From positions 1-64,000 of the forward strand of contig CAVRHH010000004.1 in assembly GCA_963720945.1 (NCBI GenBank): 64,000 bases of DNA, in the 5' to 3' direction. This document shows positions 25,808 to 34,553 of the stretch, piece after piece (the first letter of the stretch is position 1; every line of letters begins with the position of its first letter). The position numbers were made by a program, and so were the translations under genes. The DNA is from Bog-532 sp963720945. GTDB lineage: Bacteria > Actinomycetota > Actinomycetes > Streptosporangiales > Streptosporangiaceae. Under the pieces are notes generated by a model. The model was not told the origin of the DNA. It did not search any database and was given only the letters and a program-made list of their open reading frames with translations.

Positions 25808-25970
25808 CGTGGGCAGGCTCCTCAACGGTCTGGGGTCGGTCGTCCGGCGTGCCCATGGACATGGACTCCTCGTCCGGCGTGCCCATGGACATCGACTCCT
25901 CGTCCGGCGTGCCCATGGACATCGACTCCTCGTCCGGCGTGCCCATGGACATGGACTCTTCGTGCGGCAT
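25788..25970 (-). CDS. Small protein with four 10-residue repeats (EESMSMGTPD)
   Basis: ATG 25970 stands 6 nt after a strong AAGGAG. The 60-residue product begins MPH and then has four copies of EESMSMGTPD, the third and fourth codon-identical except at wobble positions, followed by DRPQTVEEPAHAPAAPR. It is acidic, rich in Ser/Met/Asp/Glu, with no membrane segment. No family is recognised. Regularly repeated Ser/Thr with Asp/Glu could be a modified-peptide precursor core, a metal-binding or phosphorylated linker, or simply repeat expansion. No ATP-grasp or radical-SAM enzyme is nearby. It is preceded on the same strand by DUF6510. Confidence 0.6.
   Translation of the reverse strand: MPHEESMSMGTPDEESMSMGTPDEESMSMGTPDEESMSMGTPDDRPQTVEEPAHAPAAPR
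25841..25960. repeat. Four 30-bp tandem repeats
   Basis: Units start at 25841, 25871, 25901 and 25931 (plus strand CGTCCGGCGTGCCCATGGAC, then 10 more bases). They differ only at ATG/ATC and the last codon. The unit length is a multiple of three, so the repeat is kept in frame inside the small protein gene. Confidence 0.95.
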
Positions 25971-26039
25971 GTTCGCTCCTTCCGTGTGGTTTCCTGCGTG
26001 CTCGTTCGGCATCCAGGGCTATCTGCAAATCCGGGCTGC

Positions 26040-26306
26040 TCACCGGAGGCCGGTCTCGTTTTGGCCCAAGCTGGCCAGCCCTGCCAGGTCGACACAGGTC
26101 ACGTCGTGCGCCTTGACGAAGACCATGAGGACGCTGCCGCAGGTCCGGCAGCGGACCACGGTGCCAGGAGCCCGCCGGTAGACGACGAGTTCAGCCACTG
26201 GCCTGCTGGTGCCGCAGGTGCCGCAGGTGCTGTTCGCGGCGGTCATCTCCGTACCGAAGACGTCGATCAGCAGGCCGCCGATCGCGTTGCCGTCCACTGC
26301 GTCCAT
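26040..26306 (-). CDS. DUF6510-family zinc-ribbon-like small protein
   Basis: The 88-residue protein begins MDAVDGNAIGGLLIDVFGTE and has STCGTCG and VVRCRTCGSVLM, two CxxC pairs that should bind one zinc, between which runs VAELVVYRRAPGT. This matches the DUF6510 family, usually encoded next to sulfite-oxidase-like and ferredoxin-reductase-like genes in actinobacteria, as here. ATG 26306 follows AGGAGGGCACTG. Role unknown. Confidence 0.75.
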   Translation of the reverse strand: MDAVDGNAIGGLLIDVFGTEMTAANSTCGTCGTSRPVAELVVYRRAPGTVVRCRTCGSVLMVFVKAHDVTCVDLAGLASLGQNETGLR

Positions 26307-26319
26307 CAGTGCCCTCCTG

Positions 26320-26400
26320 GGGTCCCGGACCGCTCGGTCCTCACCCCGCTCGGGCGGATAGCCGAGCCACGCGAGATGGGACTCATAGCCGGGCAACTCC
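26320..26400 (-). pseudogene. Remnant of an oxidoreductase C-terminus
   Basis: The segment LAWLGYPPERGEDRAV copies, with indels, the end of the gene at 26509 (IGLGYPPERIKAERFGG). It shows that a second copy of the FAD/NAD oxidoreductase end once lay directly before DUF6510. Confidence 0.45.
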
Positions 26401-26480
26401 TCTGCATCAGCGGGTCGTTCCGCGAGACATAGGTCCACCTTCGCCGCGTGCCTGGAAGCGCACATCGTCAAAAGTGCTAA

Positions 26481-26518
26481 TTGGTCTTCTCAGGTCCCGT
26501 TGGTCTTCTCAGGTCCCG
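26481..26518. repeat. 19-bp perfect tandem duplication
   Basis: TTGGTCTTCTCAGGTCCCG occurs twice, head to tail, covering the stop of the fused oxidoreductase gene. It is typical of replication slippage. Confidence 0.85.
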
Positions 26519-27168
26519 CCGAACCGCTCGGCCTTGATCCGTTCGGGTGGGTAACCGAGCCCGATAAGGTTCTCGGCGACTGCCTCGACGAAGGTGGAGG
26601 GCCCGCAGACGAACGCGAGGGGATGCTGGCTGGCTGACCAGACGGTCTCCGCCAGCATCGCCGCATTCACCCGGCCTGAGTAACCGGTCCAGCCGGGCGG
26701 CTGGCTGCGGGTCAGCGTGCAGATCACCTGCACGCCGTCACGGTAGTGGTCGAGCTCGCCGCGGTAGATCACATCGGGCAGGGTGCGGGACGAGTACAGC
26801 AGGTTGGTGGTGTAGCCGCCGTCGCAGAACGCCAGCACGTAGCGGGCCTCGGCCGCCACCTGGTCCAGCAGCGTGTCCACCGGCACGCCCCGCCACTGGG
26901 TGCCGAGCTTCGACCAGCGGGTGACGCAGTGGATGTCCGCAGTGACGGTTTCGGCCGGGAGCGCCCGCATCTCCTGCCAGGTCCAGGACTTGAGCGTGTC
27001 GCCGCCCTGGGTAATCGAGAATGTCCACTCCGGCAGCGGCGTTTGTGGCGTCGGGCCGGCCGAGAGCACTGGGAAATCCGTGGTTACGTGCTGACCCGGC
27101 GGTACCCGGTCCTCTTCTCCGGCCGGGACGCGGCTTCGGCCGCGAAATCCGCGCGAAATAGGGCTCAT
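26509..27168 (-). CDS. In-frame fusion: sulfite-oxidase-like Moco domain part joined to ferredoxin-reductase-like C-terminus
   Basis: Residues 1 to about 120 (VPPGQHVTTDFPVLSAGPTP, ADIHCVTRWSKLGTQWRGVP, LAFCDGGYTTNL) are the first half of a molybdopterin-dependent sulfite-oxidase-like protein, including the Cys that would ligate Mo. From about residue 122 the text changes to LLYSSRTLPDVIYRGELDHY, RVNAAMLAETVW and PLAFVCGPSTFVEAVAENLI, the NAD-binding end of a ferredoxin/FAD reductase. In related genomes these are two adjacent genes followed by DUF6510. A deletion between GYTTNL and LYSSRT has joined them without a frameshift. Both domains are incomplete, so activity is doubtful. ATG 27168 with AAGGAGCTG upstream. 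Confidence 0.75.
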   Translation of the reverse strand: MSPISRGFRGRSRVPAGEEDRVPPGQHVTTDFPVLSAGPTPQTPLPEWTFSITQGGDTLKSWTWQEMRALPAETVTADIHCVTRWSKLGTQWRGVPVDTLLDQVAAEARYVLAFCDGGYTTNLLYSSRTLPDVIYRGELDHYRDGVQVICTLTRSQPPGWTGYSGRVNAAMLAETVWSASQHPLAFVCGPSTFVEAVAENLIGLGYPPERIKAERFGGT

Positions 27169-27319
27169 GGCCGGTCAGCTCCTTTCTTGCTACGGGACTG
27201 AGTCCGTAGCAGGCAGAATTCCTGCGCCTAAGGCCGTCCACATCGTCAAGGTGGCTAATTCCGCACGGGCGCCCGCCGGGGCCGTTCCTTGGAAGGCTCC
27301 GGCAGGGCGGCGGTGAGAG

Positions 27320-30151
27320 TCATGAGCCGGCTGCCGCTTCCTCGATGACGATGCGGGCTAGTTCGACGCGCGAGGCGATCTGCAGCTTGCGGAATGCCTG
27401 GCGCAGGTGGTGGGCGACGGTATGGGTGCTGATGTACATGCGGGCACCGACCTGATTGTTGTTCAGTCCCTCGGCGACGAGCCTGGAGACGGCCTGCTCG
27501 GTGTCGGTGAGGCTGTCCCAGCCGGCGACGGGCCTGGTGGCGGGCGTGGTCCAGTGGCGGCGGCGGACGCCGAGGTCGCGCAGCCGCCGCCGGATGCGGG
27601 CCTGGTCGCGGTCGGCGCCGGTCTGGCGGTATCCGTCGAGGGCGGTTTTCAGGTGCCTGATGGCCTGGTCCCTGGCCGTGCCAGTAAGGAGGATAGCGAG
27701 GTCTTCGGCGGCGGAGGCTCTGGCCCACGGGTCGGGGTGCTGTACCGCGGCCTCGCCGAGAAGGCCCGCGTCGTGGGTGGCGAGACCTTGGCTATGCGCC
27801 GCGGCCGCGGCCAGGGCCGCGAACCCCGGGTTGGCGTCGGCGAGGGCCACGGCGGTGCCGGTGACCTGGTTGGCCAGGGGCTGGTCGCCGGCCGCGAGCG
27901 AGGTGCGTACCAGCCAGGCCGCAAGGGCCGGTTCGCCGGCCAGTAGCCCTTGCCATGCCGGCAGACCGGCAGCGGCCTGGCGGATGTGACTCATGGCGGC
28001 GGTCGGGCCGTCGCGCGCCTCAGTGATCTGGGCCTGGGCCAGGGTGGTCTCGGTGCGCGCGTACAGGCTGGGGAAATGCGATATCGGGGCGGGGAGGCCA
28101 GCGATGTGTTGTGCCGCGGCCGCGATGTCGCCGCCGCGCAGCGCGATCACGGCCAGAACGCAGTGCGCGGTCGAGGCGTACCCGTCAGCTCCTAGCGTCT
28201 CGGCGCTGGCCAGGGCCGCCTGGCCGGCGGCGGCGGCGGCGGGTAGGCGGCCGTTGGCCACGTGGATGCGGGCGCGCAGGATGGACAAGCCCGCCTGGGC
28301 TGGGATGCCGTGCAGCGCCGGGTGGCCGGCGGCGTGCAGGATGCCGTCGGCTTCGTTGAGCTGGCGGAGGTCGACAAGGGCGGCAGCGAGCGCGAGCAAC
28401 GGCTGGGGATGGCGGGCATCGGGGGAGATCCCGCGGCGGGCGGCGTCACGCAGCAGCCCGAGCGCTTCGCTGATCTGGCCGTTGTCCCAGGCGATGACCG
28501 CGCGGGCGGCCAGGGCCGCCGCGGTGGTATGGCTGTCATGCTGGCTGGGGTCGGCAAGGATGGTGTCGGCCAGGGGCCCAGCGAGTCCCGCGCGCGACCC
28601 GGCAAGGGCAAGCAGGTGCGCGGTCAGCGCCTCCTCGCGCAGGTCGTGCGGCAGCTGCGGCTGGGCCAGGACCATCTCGGCCTGGCCGGCGGCGTCGCTG
28701 GCCTGGCCGCGGGCGCACAGGACCGAGGACAGGACGCACCGCAGCCCGGCTTCGGCAACTGGCGGCAGCGGCTTGGCCAGGGTGTCATGGGCGAGCCGGG
28801 CGGCCTGGTCCAGCCGGCCGGCCGCGGTCAGGGCCTCGGTGGCGGCCACCGCGCGTGACAGCGCGGCGGGGTCGGCCGTGGGTGTCAGCTCCAGTGCGCG
28901 CAGCGCCAGGTCGGCGGCCGTTTGCGGAGCCGAACGCAGTGTCCGCGCCGCCGCGGTGTCAAGGCCGGCCAGCGACGCGGGGTTCCCCGGATGCGCGGCC
29001 TGCAGCAGGTGACCGGCGGCCAGGGCTGCGGTTTCGCCACGGCTGAGCAGGATTTGGCCATACTGGCGATGCAGTGCCCTCCGCGCTGGCCGCGGGATCA
29101 TCTCGCCGACAGCGCAGCGCAACAGTTCGTGCCGGAATGAGAACGCGTTGTCAGCGGCGGTCATGATCCCGGTATCCATCGCCTCCTCGACCGTGGGCAG
29201 CAACCCGGCGGGCGTCTCACCGAGCATCTCCGCTGCGTCCTCCAGCCAGAACGACGGGCCGAGCACCGCCGCGGTCACCAGCAGGTGCCGGGCCTGCTGG
29301 CTGAGGCCATCAAGCCGCCGCTGCGCGACACGGCGCACCCGCTGCGGTAGCTGGGTGGAAACCAGGACAGCGCGGCCGCCGGTGACCCGGACGGCTTTAT
29401 CGTCGCCCAGGCCGCGGATCAGCTCGGTGAGCAGCGAAGGGTTCCCGGCGGCGCCACCGGCCAGGTCCATCAAGGCTTGGTCGGGCGGTACGCCGAACGC
29501 CTCAATAAGCATTGCCGCTACCGCATCCGGATCCAACGGGGCCAAACTGACCCGGGCGGCACCATCCTTCTCCAGGAGACCAAAGAGGTATTCGGTGTCA
29601 TGCTGCGGTGTGCTGGTCCGGGCAAGCAGCCAGGCGACCGGGTGGCGTTTCAGGTCCAGCGGCAACGTCCGCAGGGCTGCCAGGGTGGCCGGGCTGGCCC
29701 ACTGCAGGTCATCCAGGCACACCAGGACCGGAGTTGCCGCGGCCCGCTGTTCCAGATGCGCTCGCATCTGGCTGATCCACCACCCAAGCGCATCTGACAG
29801 GTCACGCTGGGGATCATCGGCAGTGAGCCGTGCGAATGGCTCACCCAGCGCCGTGCGCAGCGCGAAGAACGGGAGCACCGTGCCTAGCTGGTCGGCCGCT
29901 CCCGCCGCCAGGGAAAACCCGTGCCCTGCTGCCATGCCAACGGCCTCGCCCAGCAGCAGGGACTTACCTATGCCCGGCTCTCCCTCCACCAGCACCACAC
30001 CACCGACCCCCTGCTGAGCCCGCCGCAGCAGGTCATGGAGTATCCGTCGCTCGGGCTCCCGTCCGCGCATAGCCTGATCGCCGACATAGCGTGCCCGCGG
30101 CGCAGTTTTCCCGCGCGCTTCCGGCGAGGAGTCACTGATTACCGCTGTCAT
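27320..30151 (-). CDS. LAL-type LuxR family transcriptional regulator (943 aa)
   Basis: N-terminal AAA/NACHT-like ATPase with Walker A VEGEPGIGKSLLLGEA near residue 58 and Walker B TPVLVCLDDLQWASPA near 140. A long TPR-like middle follows, then a C-terminal LuxR helix-turn-helix (LTDTEQAVSRLVAEGLNNNQ, TVAHHLRQAFRKLQIASRVE). Such regulators respond to small molecules and activate nearby genes. The ATG overlaps the stop of the upstream 112-residue protein gene (ATGA), so both form one operon, divergent from the BON gene. Confidence 0.92.
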   Translation of the reverse strand: MTAVISDSSPEARGKTAPRARYVGDQAMRGREPERRILHDLLRRAQQGVGGVVLVEGEPGIGKSLLLGEAVGMAAGHGFSLAAGAADQLGTVLPFFALRTALGEPFARLTADDPQRDLSDALGWWISQMRAHLEQRAAATPVLVCLDDLQWASPATLAALRTLPLDLKRHPVAWLLARTSTPQHDTEYLFGLLEKDGAARVSLAPLDPDAVAAMLIEAFGVPPDQALMDLAGGAAGNPSLLTELIRGLGDDKAVRVTGGRAVLVSTQLPQRVRRVAQRRLDGLSQQARHLLVTAAVLGPSFWLEDAAEMLGETPAGLLPTVEEAMDTGIMTAADNAFSFRHELLRCAVGEMIPRPARRALHRQYGQILLSRGETAALAAGHLLQAAHPGNPASLAGLDTAAARTLRSAPQTAADLALRALELTPTADPAALSRAVAATEALTAAGRLDQAARLAHDTLAKPLPPVAEAGLRCVLSSVLCARGQASDAAGQAEMVLAQPQLPHDLREEALTAHLLALAGSRAGLAGPLADTILADPSQHDSHTTAAALAARAVIAWDNGQISEALGLLRDAARRGISPDARHPQPLLALAAALVDLRQLNEADGILHAAGHPALHGIPAQAGLSILRARIHVANGRLPAAAAAGQAALASAETLGADGYASTAHCVLAVIALRGGDIAAAAQHIAGLPAPISHFPSLYARTETTLAQAQITEARDGPTAAMSHIRQAAAGLPAWQGLLAGEPALAAWLVRTSLAAGDQPLANQVTGTAVALADANPGFAALAAAAAHSQGLATHDAGLLGEAAVQHPDPWARASAAEDLAILLTGTARDQAIRHLKTALDGYRQTGADRDQARIRRRLRDLGVRRRHWTTPATRPVAGWDSLTDTEQAVSRLVAEGLNNNQVGARMYISTHTVAHHLRQAFRKLQIASRVELARIVIEEAAAGS

Positions 30152-30486
30152 GTCATTGCCTCTCGCATGCCTGATGTCTGCTCCGCGGGCAGCCGGGGAC
30201 GGACGGCCAGCAACGCGCCAGCATCTGCCTGCGGGCCGGGCTCCGACGCTGAATCCGCGAAGGCCTCGCGGGCCACCGCCCGCGCCCAGCGCATCCGGAT
30301 CACCGCCGTTTCGGGATGATCGCCGAACTCCTGCGCCACCCGTTCGGCACAGCCGGAGTAGCCGAAAGCACGGATCGCCGCAGCGACTGCCTGCCGCGCC
30401 TGACCCACGCTGGGCTCATCACCGCGCTGCAGCCACGACGCGAAGACCGCGTCAGCTCGGAAAGCGCCAATGCTCAAGCAGGGCAT
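30148..30486 (-). CDS. Conserved hypothetical protein (112 aa)
   Basis: The sequence FASWLQRGDEPSVGQARQAV, AIRAFGYSGCAERVAQEFGD and ETAVIRMRWARAVAREAF is a helical pattern met in many small actinobacterial proteins of unknown role. The start is uncertain: ATG 30486 fits the protein-like part, further ATGs lie up to 30531. Its stop overlaps the LuxR start. A pair of inverted GACTAAGGAC sites lies upstream. Confidence 0.6.
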   Translation of the reverse strand: MPCLSIGAFRADAVFASWLQRGDEPSVGQARQAVAAAIRAFGYSGCAERVAQEFGDHPETAVIRMRWARAVAREAFADSASEPGPQADAGALLAVRPRLPAEQTSGMREAMT

Positions 30487-30656
30487 CACCGGGCACATGG
30501 TGGGCCTCCTCGGCGTACTCATCGGTCTCATCGGTCCCGGCGGGTGCCGGCTCGGACGCGAGAGCCCCCTAGCACGGCTCTCCCGGGCGCTTCCGGACTC
30601 ACGCGGATAGGTCCGCTGTAAACGCTACGAATCCTGTAGGCCGATCGAATCCCGGA

Positions 30657-30714
30657 AGGTCCTTAGTCCTGCCGGTAGCCATAGGGGCCTTGCCCCGGAA
30701 TGACTAAGGACTTT
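30657..30714. promoter_or_regulatory. DevR/DosR-type boxes in a divergent promoter
   Basis: GTCCTTAGTC (30659-30668) and its exact complement GACTAAGGAC (30702-30711) face each other. Between them lies GGGGCCTTGCCCC (30684-30696). Sites resemble the DosR/DevR consensus GGGACTWWAGTCCC and the streptomycete DevR/OsdR form GGGCC-TT-GGCCC. They are 86-143 nt ahead of the BON gene and 170-230 nt ahead of the divergent operon. Confidence 0.6.
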
Positions 30715-30799
30715 CATGGATGCGGGAGGCTGGCCATAACGACTAGAAAGAAGCCAGTGATCACGGGGAGGCCCACGCCGGAGGTGGAACGAGCCAGCA

Positions 30800-31456
30800 A
30801 TGAATGATGATGACCTACGGCGCCACGTCGCCGCCGAGCTCTCCTGGGATCCCCAGGTGGGCAGCGAGGCGATCGAGGTATCGGCCGCCAGCGGCGTGGT
30901 CACGCTGCGGGGGACCGTGGCCAGCTTCTGGTTGAAGCGGGCGGGGGGCAGGGCCGCGGTACGCGTGCGCGGCGTTACCCGGGTCGCGAATGAACTGCGG
31001 GTACAGATCCCGGACAAAGACCGTCGGAACGACGAGGACCTGCGCGGCGACGTGCTGGAGGCGCTGATGCTGGACGTCTCGGTGCCCATGACCGTCGATG
31101 CGCAGGCCCGGGACGGCTTCGTCACCCTGACCGGCACGGCGCAGTGGCACTACCAGCGCGAGGCGGCCGAGTTCCGCACCGCCAACGTCCCCGGCGTTGC
31201 CGGTATTGACAACGCCATCAGCTTGACCCAGACCCCCAATGCCCGTGAGGCACGGGACGCCGTCCATGCCGCGTTGCGGCGCGATGCCGCCCTAGAGGCG
31301 GACCGGCTCTCGGTCGAAACCTCCTCTGACGGGCTGGTGATGCTGTCCGGCACAGTCAGCAGCTGGGCCGCGCACGATCACGCCGTGGCCTGCGCCTGGT
31401 CCGCGCCTGGCGTCACCCAGGTCGACTACCGCATCCATGTCGAGAGCACGCGGTAG
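30800..31456 (+). CDS. BON-domain protein with three BON repeats
   Basis: The 218-residue protein has three BON units, each with VEVSAASGVVTLRGTVASFW-like strands: around residues 5-70, 78-145 (VDAQARDGFVTLTGTAQWHY) and 150-215 (VETSSDGLVMLSGTVSSWAA). It has no signal peptide, so it is cytoplasmic, unlike OsmY. Multi-BON proteins without signals occur with Hsp20 and universal-stress genes in DevR-controlled clusters. The upstream boxes support that control here. It ends one base before the stop of the convergent LuxR gene. Confidence 0.85.
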   Translation: MNDDDLRRHVAAELSWDPQVGSEAIEVSAASGVVTLRGTVASFWLKRAGGRAAVRVRGVTRVANELRVQIPDKDRRNDEDLRGDVLEALMLDVSVPMTVDAQARDGFVTLTGTAQWHYQREAAEFRTANVPGVAGIDNAISLTQTPNAREARDAVHAALRRDAALEADRLSVETSSDGLVMLSGTVSSWAAHDHAVACAWSAPGVTQVDYRIHVESTR

Positions 31457-34210
31457 TCACCCTCCGTCCCGCCACGCGGGTATCCCTTCGTGGTCGGGGA
31501 AGGTTCGGGCGAGCTGTACCCGGCTGGTGACGCCAAGCTTGCGGAAGATCTTGCGCAGGTGATACTCGACGGTGCTGGCACTGATAAACAGGCGAGCGGC
31601 GATCTCCCGGTTGGACAGGTGCCCGGCGACTAGACGGGCGATCTGCTCCTCCTGCGCGCTGAGTACCGGCTGGGCCCCCGGGCCGCGCGGGCGGGCCCGC
31701 TCGCCGGTAGCGCGCAGCTCGGCCCGGGCCCGGCCGGCGAACGCCTCCATGCCCATCGCGTCGAACATGGCGAAGGCGGTGCGAAGCTGGTCCCGGGCAT
31801 CGCGGCGGCGGCGCTGGCGGCGCAGCCACTCGCCGTACAGCAGGTGGGCGCGGGCGAACTCGGGACGGTGCCGGGTGCGGCCGAGCCGGTCGATCGCCTC
31901 GCGATAGTGTCCCTCGGCGGCTTCTCCCTCGCTCAGCAGGGCGCGGGTGCGCGCCTCGATCCCTAGTCCCAAGTCGGTTCCGCCGGCCCGGGTCGTTTCG
32001 GCGAGCAGATCCAGGGCATCGCCGCCGATGCGCGTGTTGCCGGTGCGTGCGGCGGCCTCGACCAGCTCGGGCAACGCCCACACGGAGACATACACGTGCT
32101 TGTGCTCGCTGGCTTGCCGGGCTGCGGCCAATGCCTCCTCGTAACGGCTGAGGCCGTTGTAGAGGACTGCGGCCACCCAGTGCGCGACTGTCACCGAGAC
32201 TCCCTGGCCCCCCGGTGTGGCCTGCTCGATGATGGACTGGACCAGCGGGATAGCCTCGGCTTTCCTTCCCTGGAACGCAGCCAGCATGGTAGCGGCGACG
32301 GGCGCGAAACGAGACCCAGTCGCCTCGCAGACCCCCCCGGCTTCGGCGATCAGCAAAGTGGCAGCCGCGAAGTCACCACTCCATACGGTCTCGATAGCCA
32401 TACGGTTCAGAAGGAACGAGAGCTGGTCGAGCGCGCCGACGTCACGGGCGAGCTGAACCTGCCTGACGGTCAGGCGCCAGCCCGCGTCGTCCCAGAGAGC
32501 TTCGTCCGCCACCGTGGCGATAAAGCCCCACCGGAGTATCTCTTCCTCGGGGATTTCTGGGCTGGCAAAGGCGCACGTGGCCCGCCGCAGCAGCGGTGCA
32601 GCGACGGTCGGTCCGTCGGTGCCCAGCAGCGCAAAACCGTCCAGCACCAGGTCGACCAGACGCGGCGGGTGCGCTGGCGGGGGGAGGGCCCGGGCGGCGC
32701 GGGAGACCTCAAGCAGGTCGCCGGCGCCCGCCAGATATCCGGCGAAGAATGCCGCTTGCCACGCGTCGACGAGCGTCTCGCGGGCCAGGTCGAGGTTGAG
32801 CGGTTGGAGGCGCTTGGCCGCCTTCAGCAGCAGCGGGGGAGCGTCGCTGCCCAGGCCGGAGGCGAACGCGATCCTCCCGCGCAGCAAGTCCGCCCGGGCG
32901 GCTTGAAACTCGTCCAGCGGCCCGGCCTCCGCCAAGGCGATGAGGTCGCTTGCCTTGCCGAACGCGCCGGCCTGCAGGCTGGCCTGTGCCGCGGCCAGCG
33001 TGCGTTCGGTGCGGCGCACCGGGTCGGGCGTCAGGTCCGCCGCGCGTTCCAGGAACGCCGCAGCGGCGGCCAGCCCGCCGCGGGCCTGTGCCCGGCTCGC
33101 GGAGCGCGCAAGCTCCGTGGCGACATCCTCGTCGGGTTCCGGCGCGGCCTCGGCCAGGTGCCAGGCCCGCCGGTCCGGGTCAGCGGCCGGGTCGGTCACC
33201 CCGGCCAGCGCGGCATGTGCGCGGCGCCGCGTCCCCTCCGGGGCCGCGTAATAGGCCGCCGAGCGGATCAGCGGATGCCGGAACCGCACCCGCGGATGCC
33301 ACGACACCAGCCGCTGGGTCTCTGCGGCCTCGCCCGCCTCCCGACCGGCCCCCAGCTGCCCGGCCGCCTTCGCCACCAGCGCGGGATCCCCGGTCGGGTC
33401 GGCCGCCGCCACCGCCAGCAGCGTCTGGGCGTCTACTGGCAGGGCCCGCACCCGGGACAGGTACAGCTCCTCCAGCCGCCCCCCGAACCGCAGCGGCCAG
33501 CCCAGCGGCACCGCCCCCGACAACTCCTCCGCGGTCAGCTCCCTGGCCAGCTCCACCAGCGCCAGCGGATTCCCCGCCACCCCGGCCACCACCTGGGCGC
33601 CCACCCGCCCATCTACCCGGGCGCAGGCCGACGTGGCCAGCAGGTGACCCGCCGCCCCGGCCGGCAGCCCGCCGAGCACCAGCTCCGGCAGCCCGGCCAG
33701 CGCCGCCGCCTGCCCCTCCCCCTCCCGGACGGTGAACAACATGGCCACCCGGTCGGCGTACAGGCGGCGGGCGATGAATCCGAGCACCTCCACCGACACC
33801 TGATCCAGCCACTGCGCGTCATCGACCAGGCACAGCACCGGCTGTCCGGCCGCCGCGTCGGTCAGCAGCGTCAGCGCCGCCAGCCCGACCAGGAACCGGT
33901 CCGATGGGGGGCCGTCCACCAGCCCGAACGCCGACTCTAGCGCCTGCCGCTGCGGCCCGGGCAGCCCATCTAGCCCGCCCAAAAACGGCACCAGCAACTG
34001 GTGCAACCCGGCGAACCCCAGCCCCATCTCCGCCTGGATCCCGGCCACCCGGGCCAGCTGCATGTCAAAAGCCTGCCCGGCCGCCCACTCCAGCAGCACC
34101 GTCTTGCCGATGCCCGCCTCCCCCCGCAGCACCAGCGCCCCACTCAGCCCGTCCCGGACCGCCGCCAGCACTCCCTCCAGCGCGGCAGTCTCCGGAGCCC
34201 GGTCCAGCAA
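31457..34210 (-). CDS. LAL-type LuxR family transcriptional regulator (917 aa)
   Basis: ATPase domain with Walker A LRGEAGIGKTVLLEWAAG near residue 33 and Walker B PVLCLVDDAQWLDQVS near 125, a long helical-repeat region, and the C-terminal helix-turn-helix LSAQEEQIARLVAGHLSNRE with STVEYHLRKIFRKLGVTSRV. A TGA stands seven codons upstream of TTG 34210 and no ATG/GTG lies between, so TTG is the likely start. The gene is convergent with the BON gene with no spacer at all (31456/31457). It is a paralogue of the regulator at 27320. Confidence 0.9.
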   Translation of the reverse strand: MLDRAPETAALEGVLAAVRDGLSGALVLRGEAGIGKTVLLEWAAGQAFDMQLARVAGIQAEMGLGFAGLHQLLVPFLGGLDGLPGPQRQALESAFGLVDGPPSDRFLVGLAALTLLTDAAAGQPVLCLVDDAQWLDQVSVEVLGFIARRLYADRVAMLFTVREGEGQAAALAGLPELVLGGLPAGAAGHLLATSACARVDGRVGAQVVAGVAGNPLALVELARELTAEELSGAVPLGWPLRFGGRLEELYLSRVRALPVDAQTLLAVAAADPTGDPALVAKAAGQLGAGREAGEAAETQRLVSWHPRVRFRHPLIRSAAYYAAPEGTRRRAHAALAGVTDPAADPDRRAWHLAEAAPEPDEDVATELARSASRAQARGGLAAAAAFLERAADLTPDPVRRTERTLAAAQASLQAGAFGKASDLIALAEAGPLDEFQAARADLLRGRIAFASGLGSDAPPLLLKAAKRLQPLNLDLARETLVDAWQAAFFAGYLAGAGDLLEVSRAARALPPPAHPPRLVDLVLDGFALLGTDGPTVAAPLLRRATCAFASPEIPEEEILRWGFIATVADEALWDDAGWRLTVRQVQLARDVGALDQLSFLLNRMAIETVWSGDFAAATLLIAEAGGVCEATGSRFAPVAATMLAAFQGRKAEAIPLVQSIIEQATPGGQGVSVTVAHWVAAVLYNGLSRYEEALAAARQASEHKHVYVSVWALPELVEAAARTGNTRIGGDALDLLAETTRAGGTDLGLGIEARTRALLSEGEAAEGHYREAIDRLGRTRHRPEFARAHLLYGEWLRRQRRRRDARDQLRTAFAMFDAMGMEAFAGRARAELRATGERARPRGPGAQPVLSAQEEQIARLVAGHLSNREIAARLFISASTVEYHLRKIFRKLGVTSRVQLARTFPDHEGIPAWRDGG

Positions 34211-34553
34211 CTCGCTAATCGCTCAGTCCTCCCGCCGGGGCCGCGACGGGCCAGCCGACCCGGGCCAACCCAGTCCGCAGGGCGGCGCACGACCATCATC
34301 GCTCACATGCCACCAGGGAACCAGCAGGTCCCAGCCTCCGAAGGCCCGGCCGGAAAGCGTGGTGAACGCAGGAGGCCGCTTCGACCTACCAGACCAAAAA
34401 AGAGAACTCCGGCGAAAGCTCATAATCCCAATCGCAAGCGACGCCGCTGCTTAGAAAGCACGAGCCGTTTGGCTAGAACAAGTGGACCGCGCCAGAGTAG
34501 ATGATCTGTGCGCAGCCGCCCCGCTTGGTCGTCCCAGTCACCAGCCGCACTAA
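34211..34553. other. Gap, no gene seen
   Basis: Upstream region of the LuxR gene; open frames here are not protein-like. It ends at the MITE. Confidence 0.4.

Noticed and set aside
25841..25960. CRISPR-like array of 30-bp units
   Set aside because: The units are directly adjacent without spacers and keep a reading frame; it is a coding tandem repeat.
25788..25970. Graspetide (ATP-grasp-modified RiPP) precursor
   Set aside because: Repeats with Ser/Thr and Glu/Asp would allow it, but no ATP-grasp ligase is encoded nearby, so it was not called.
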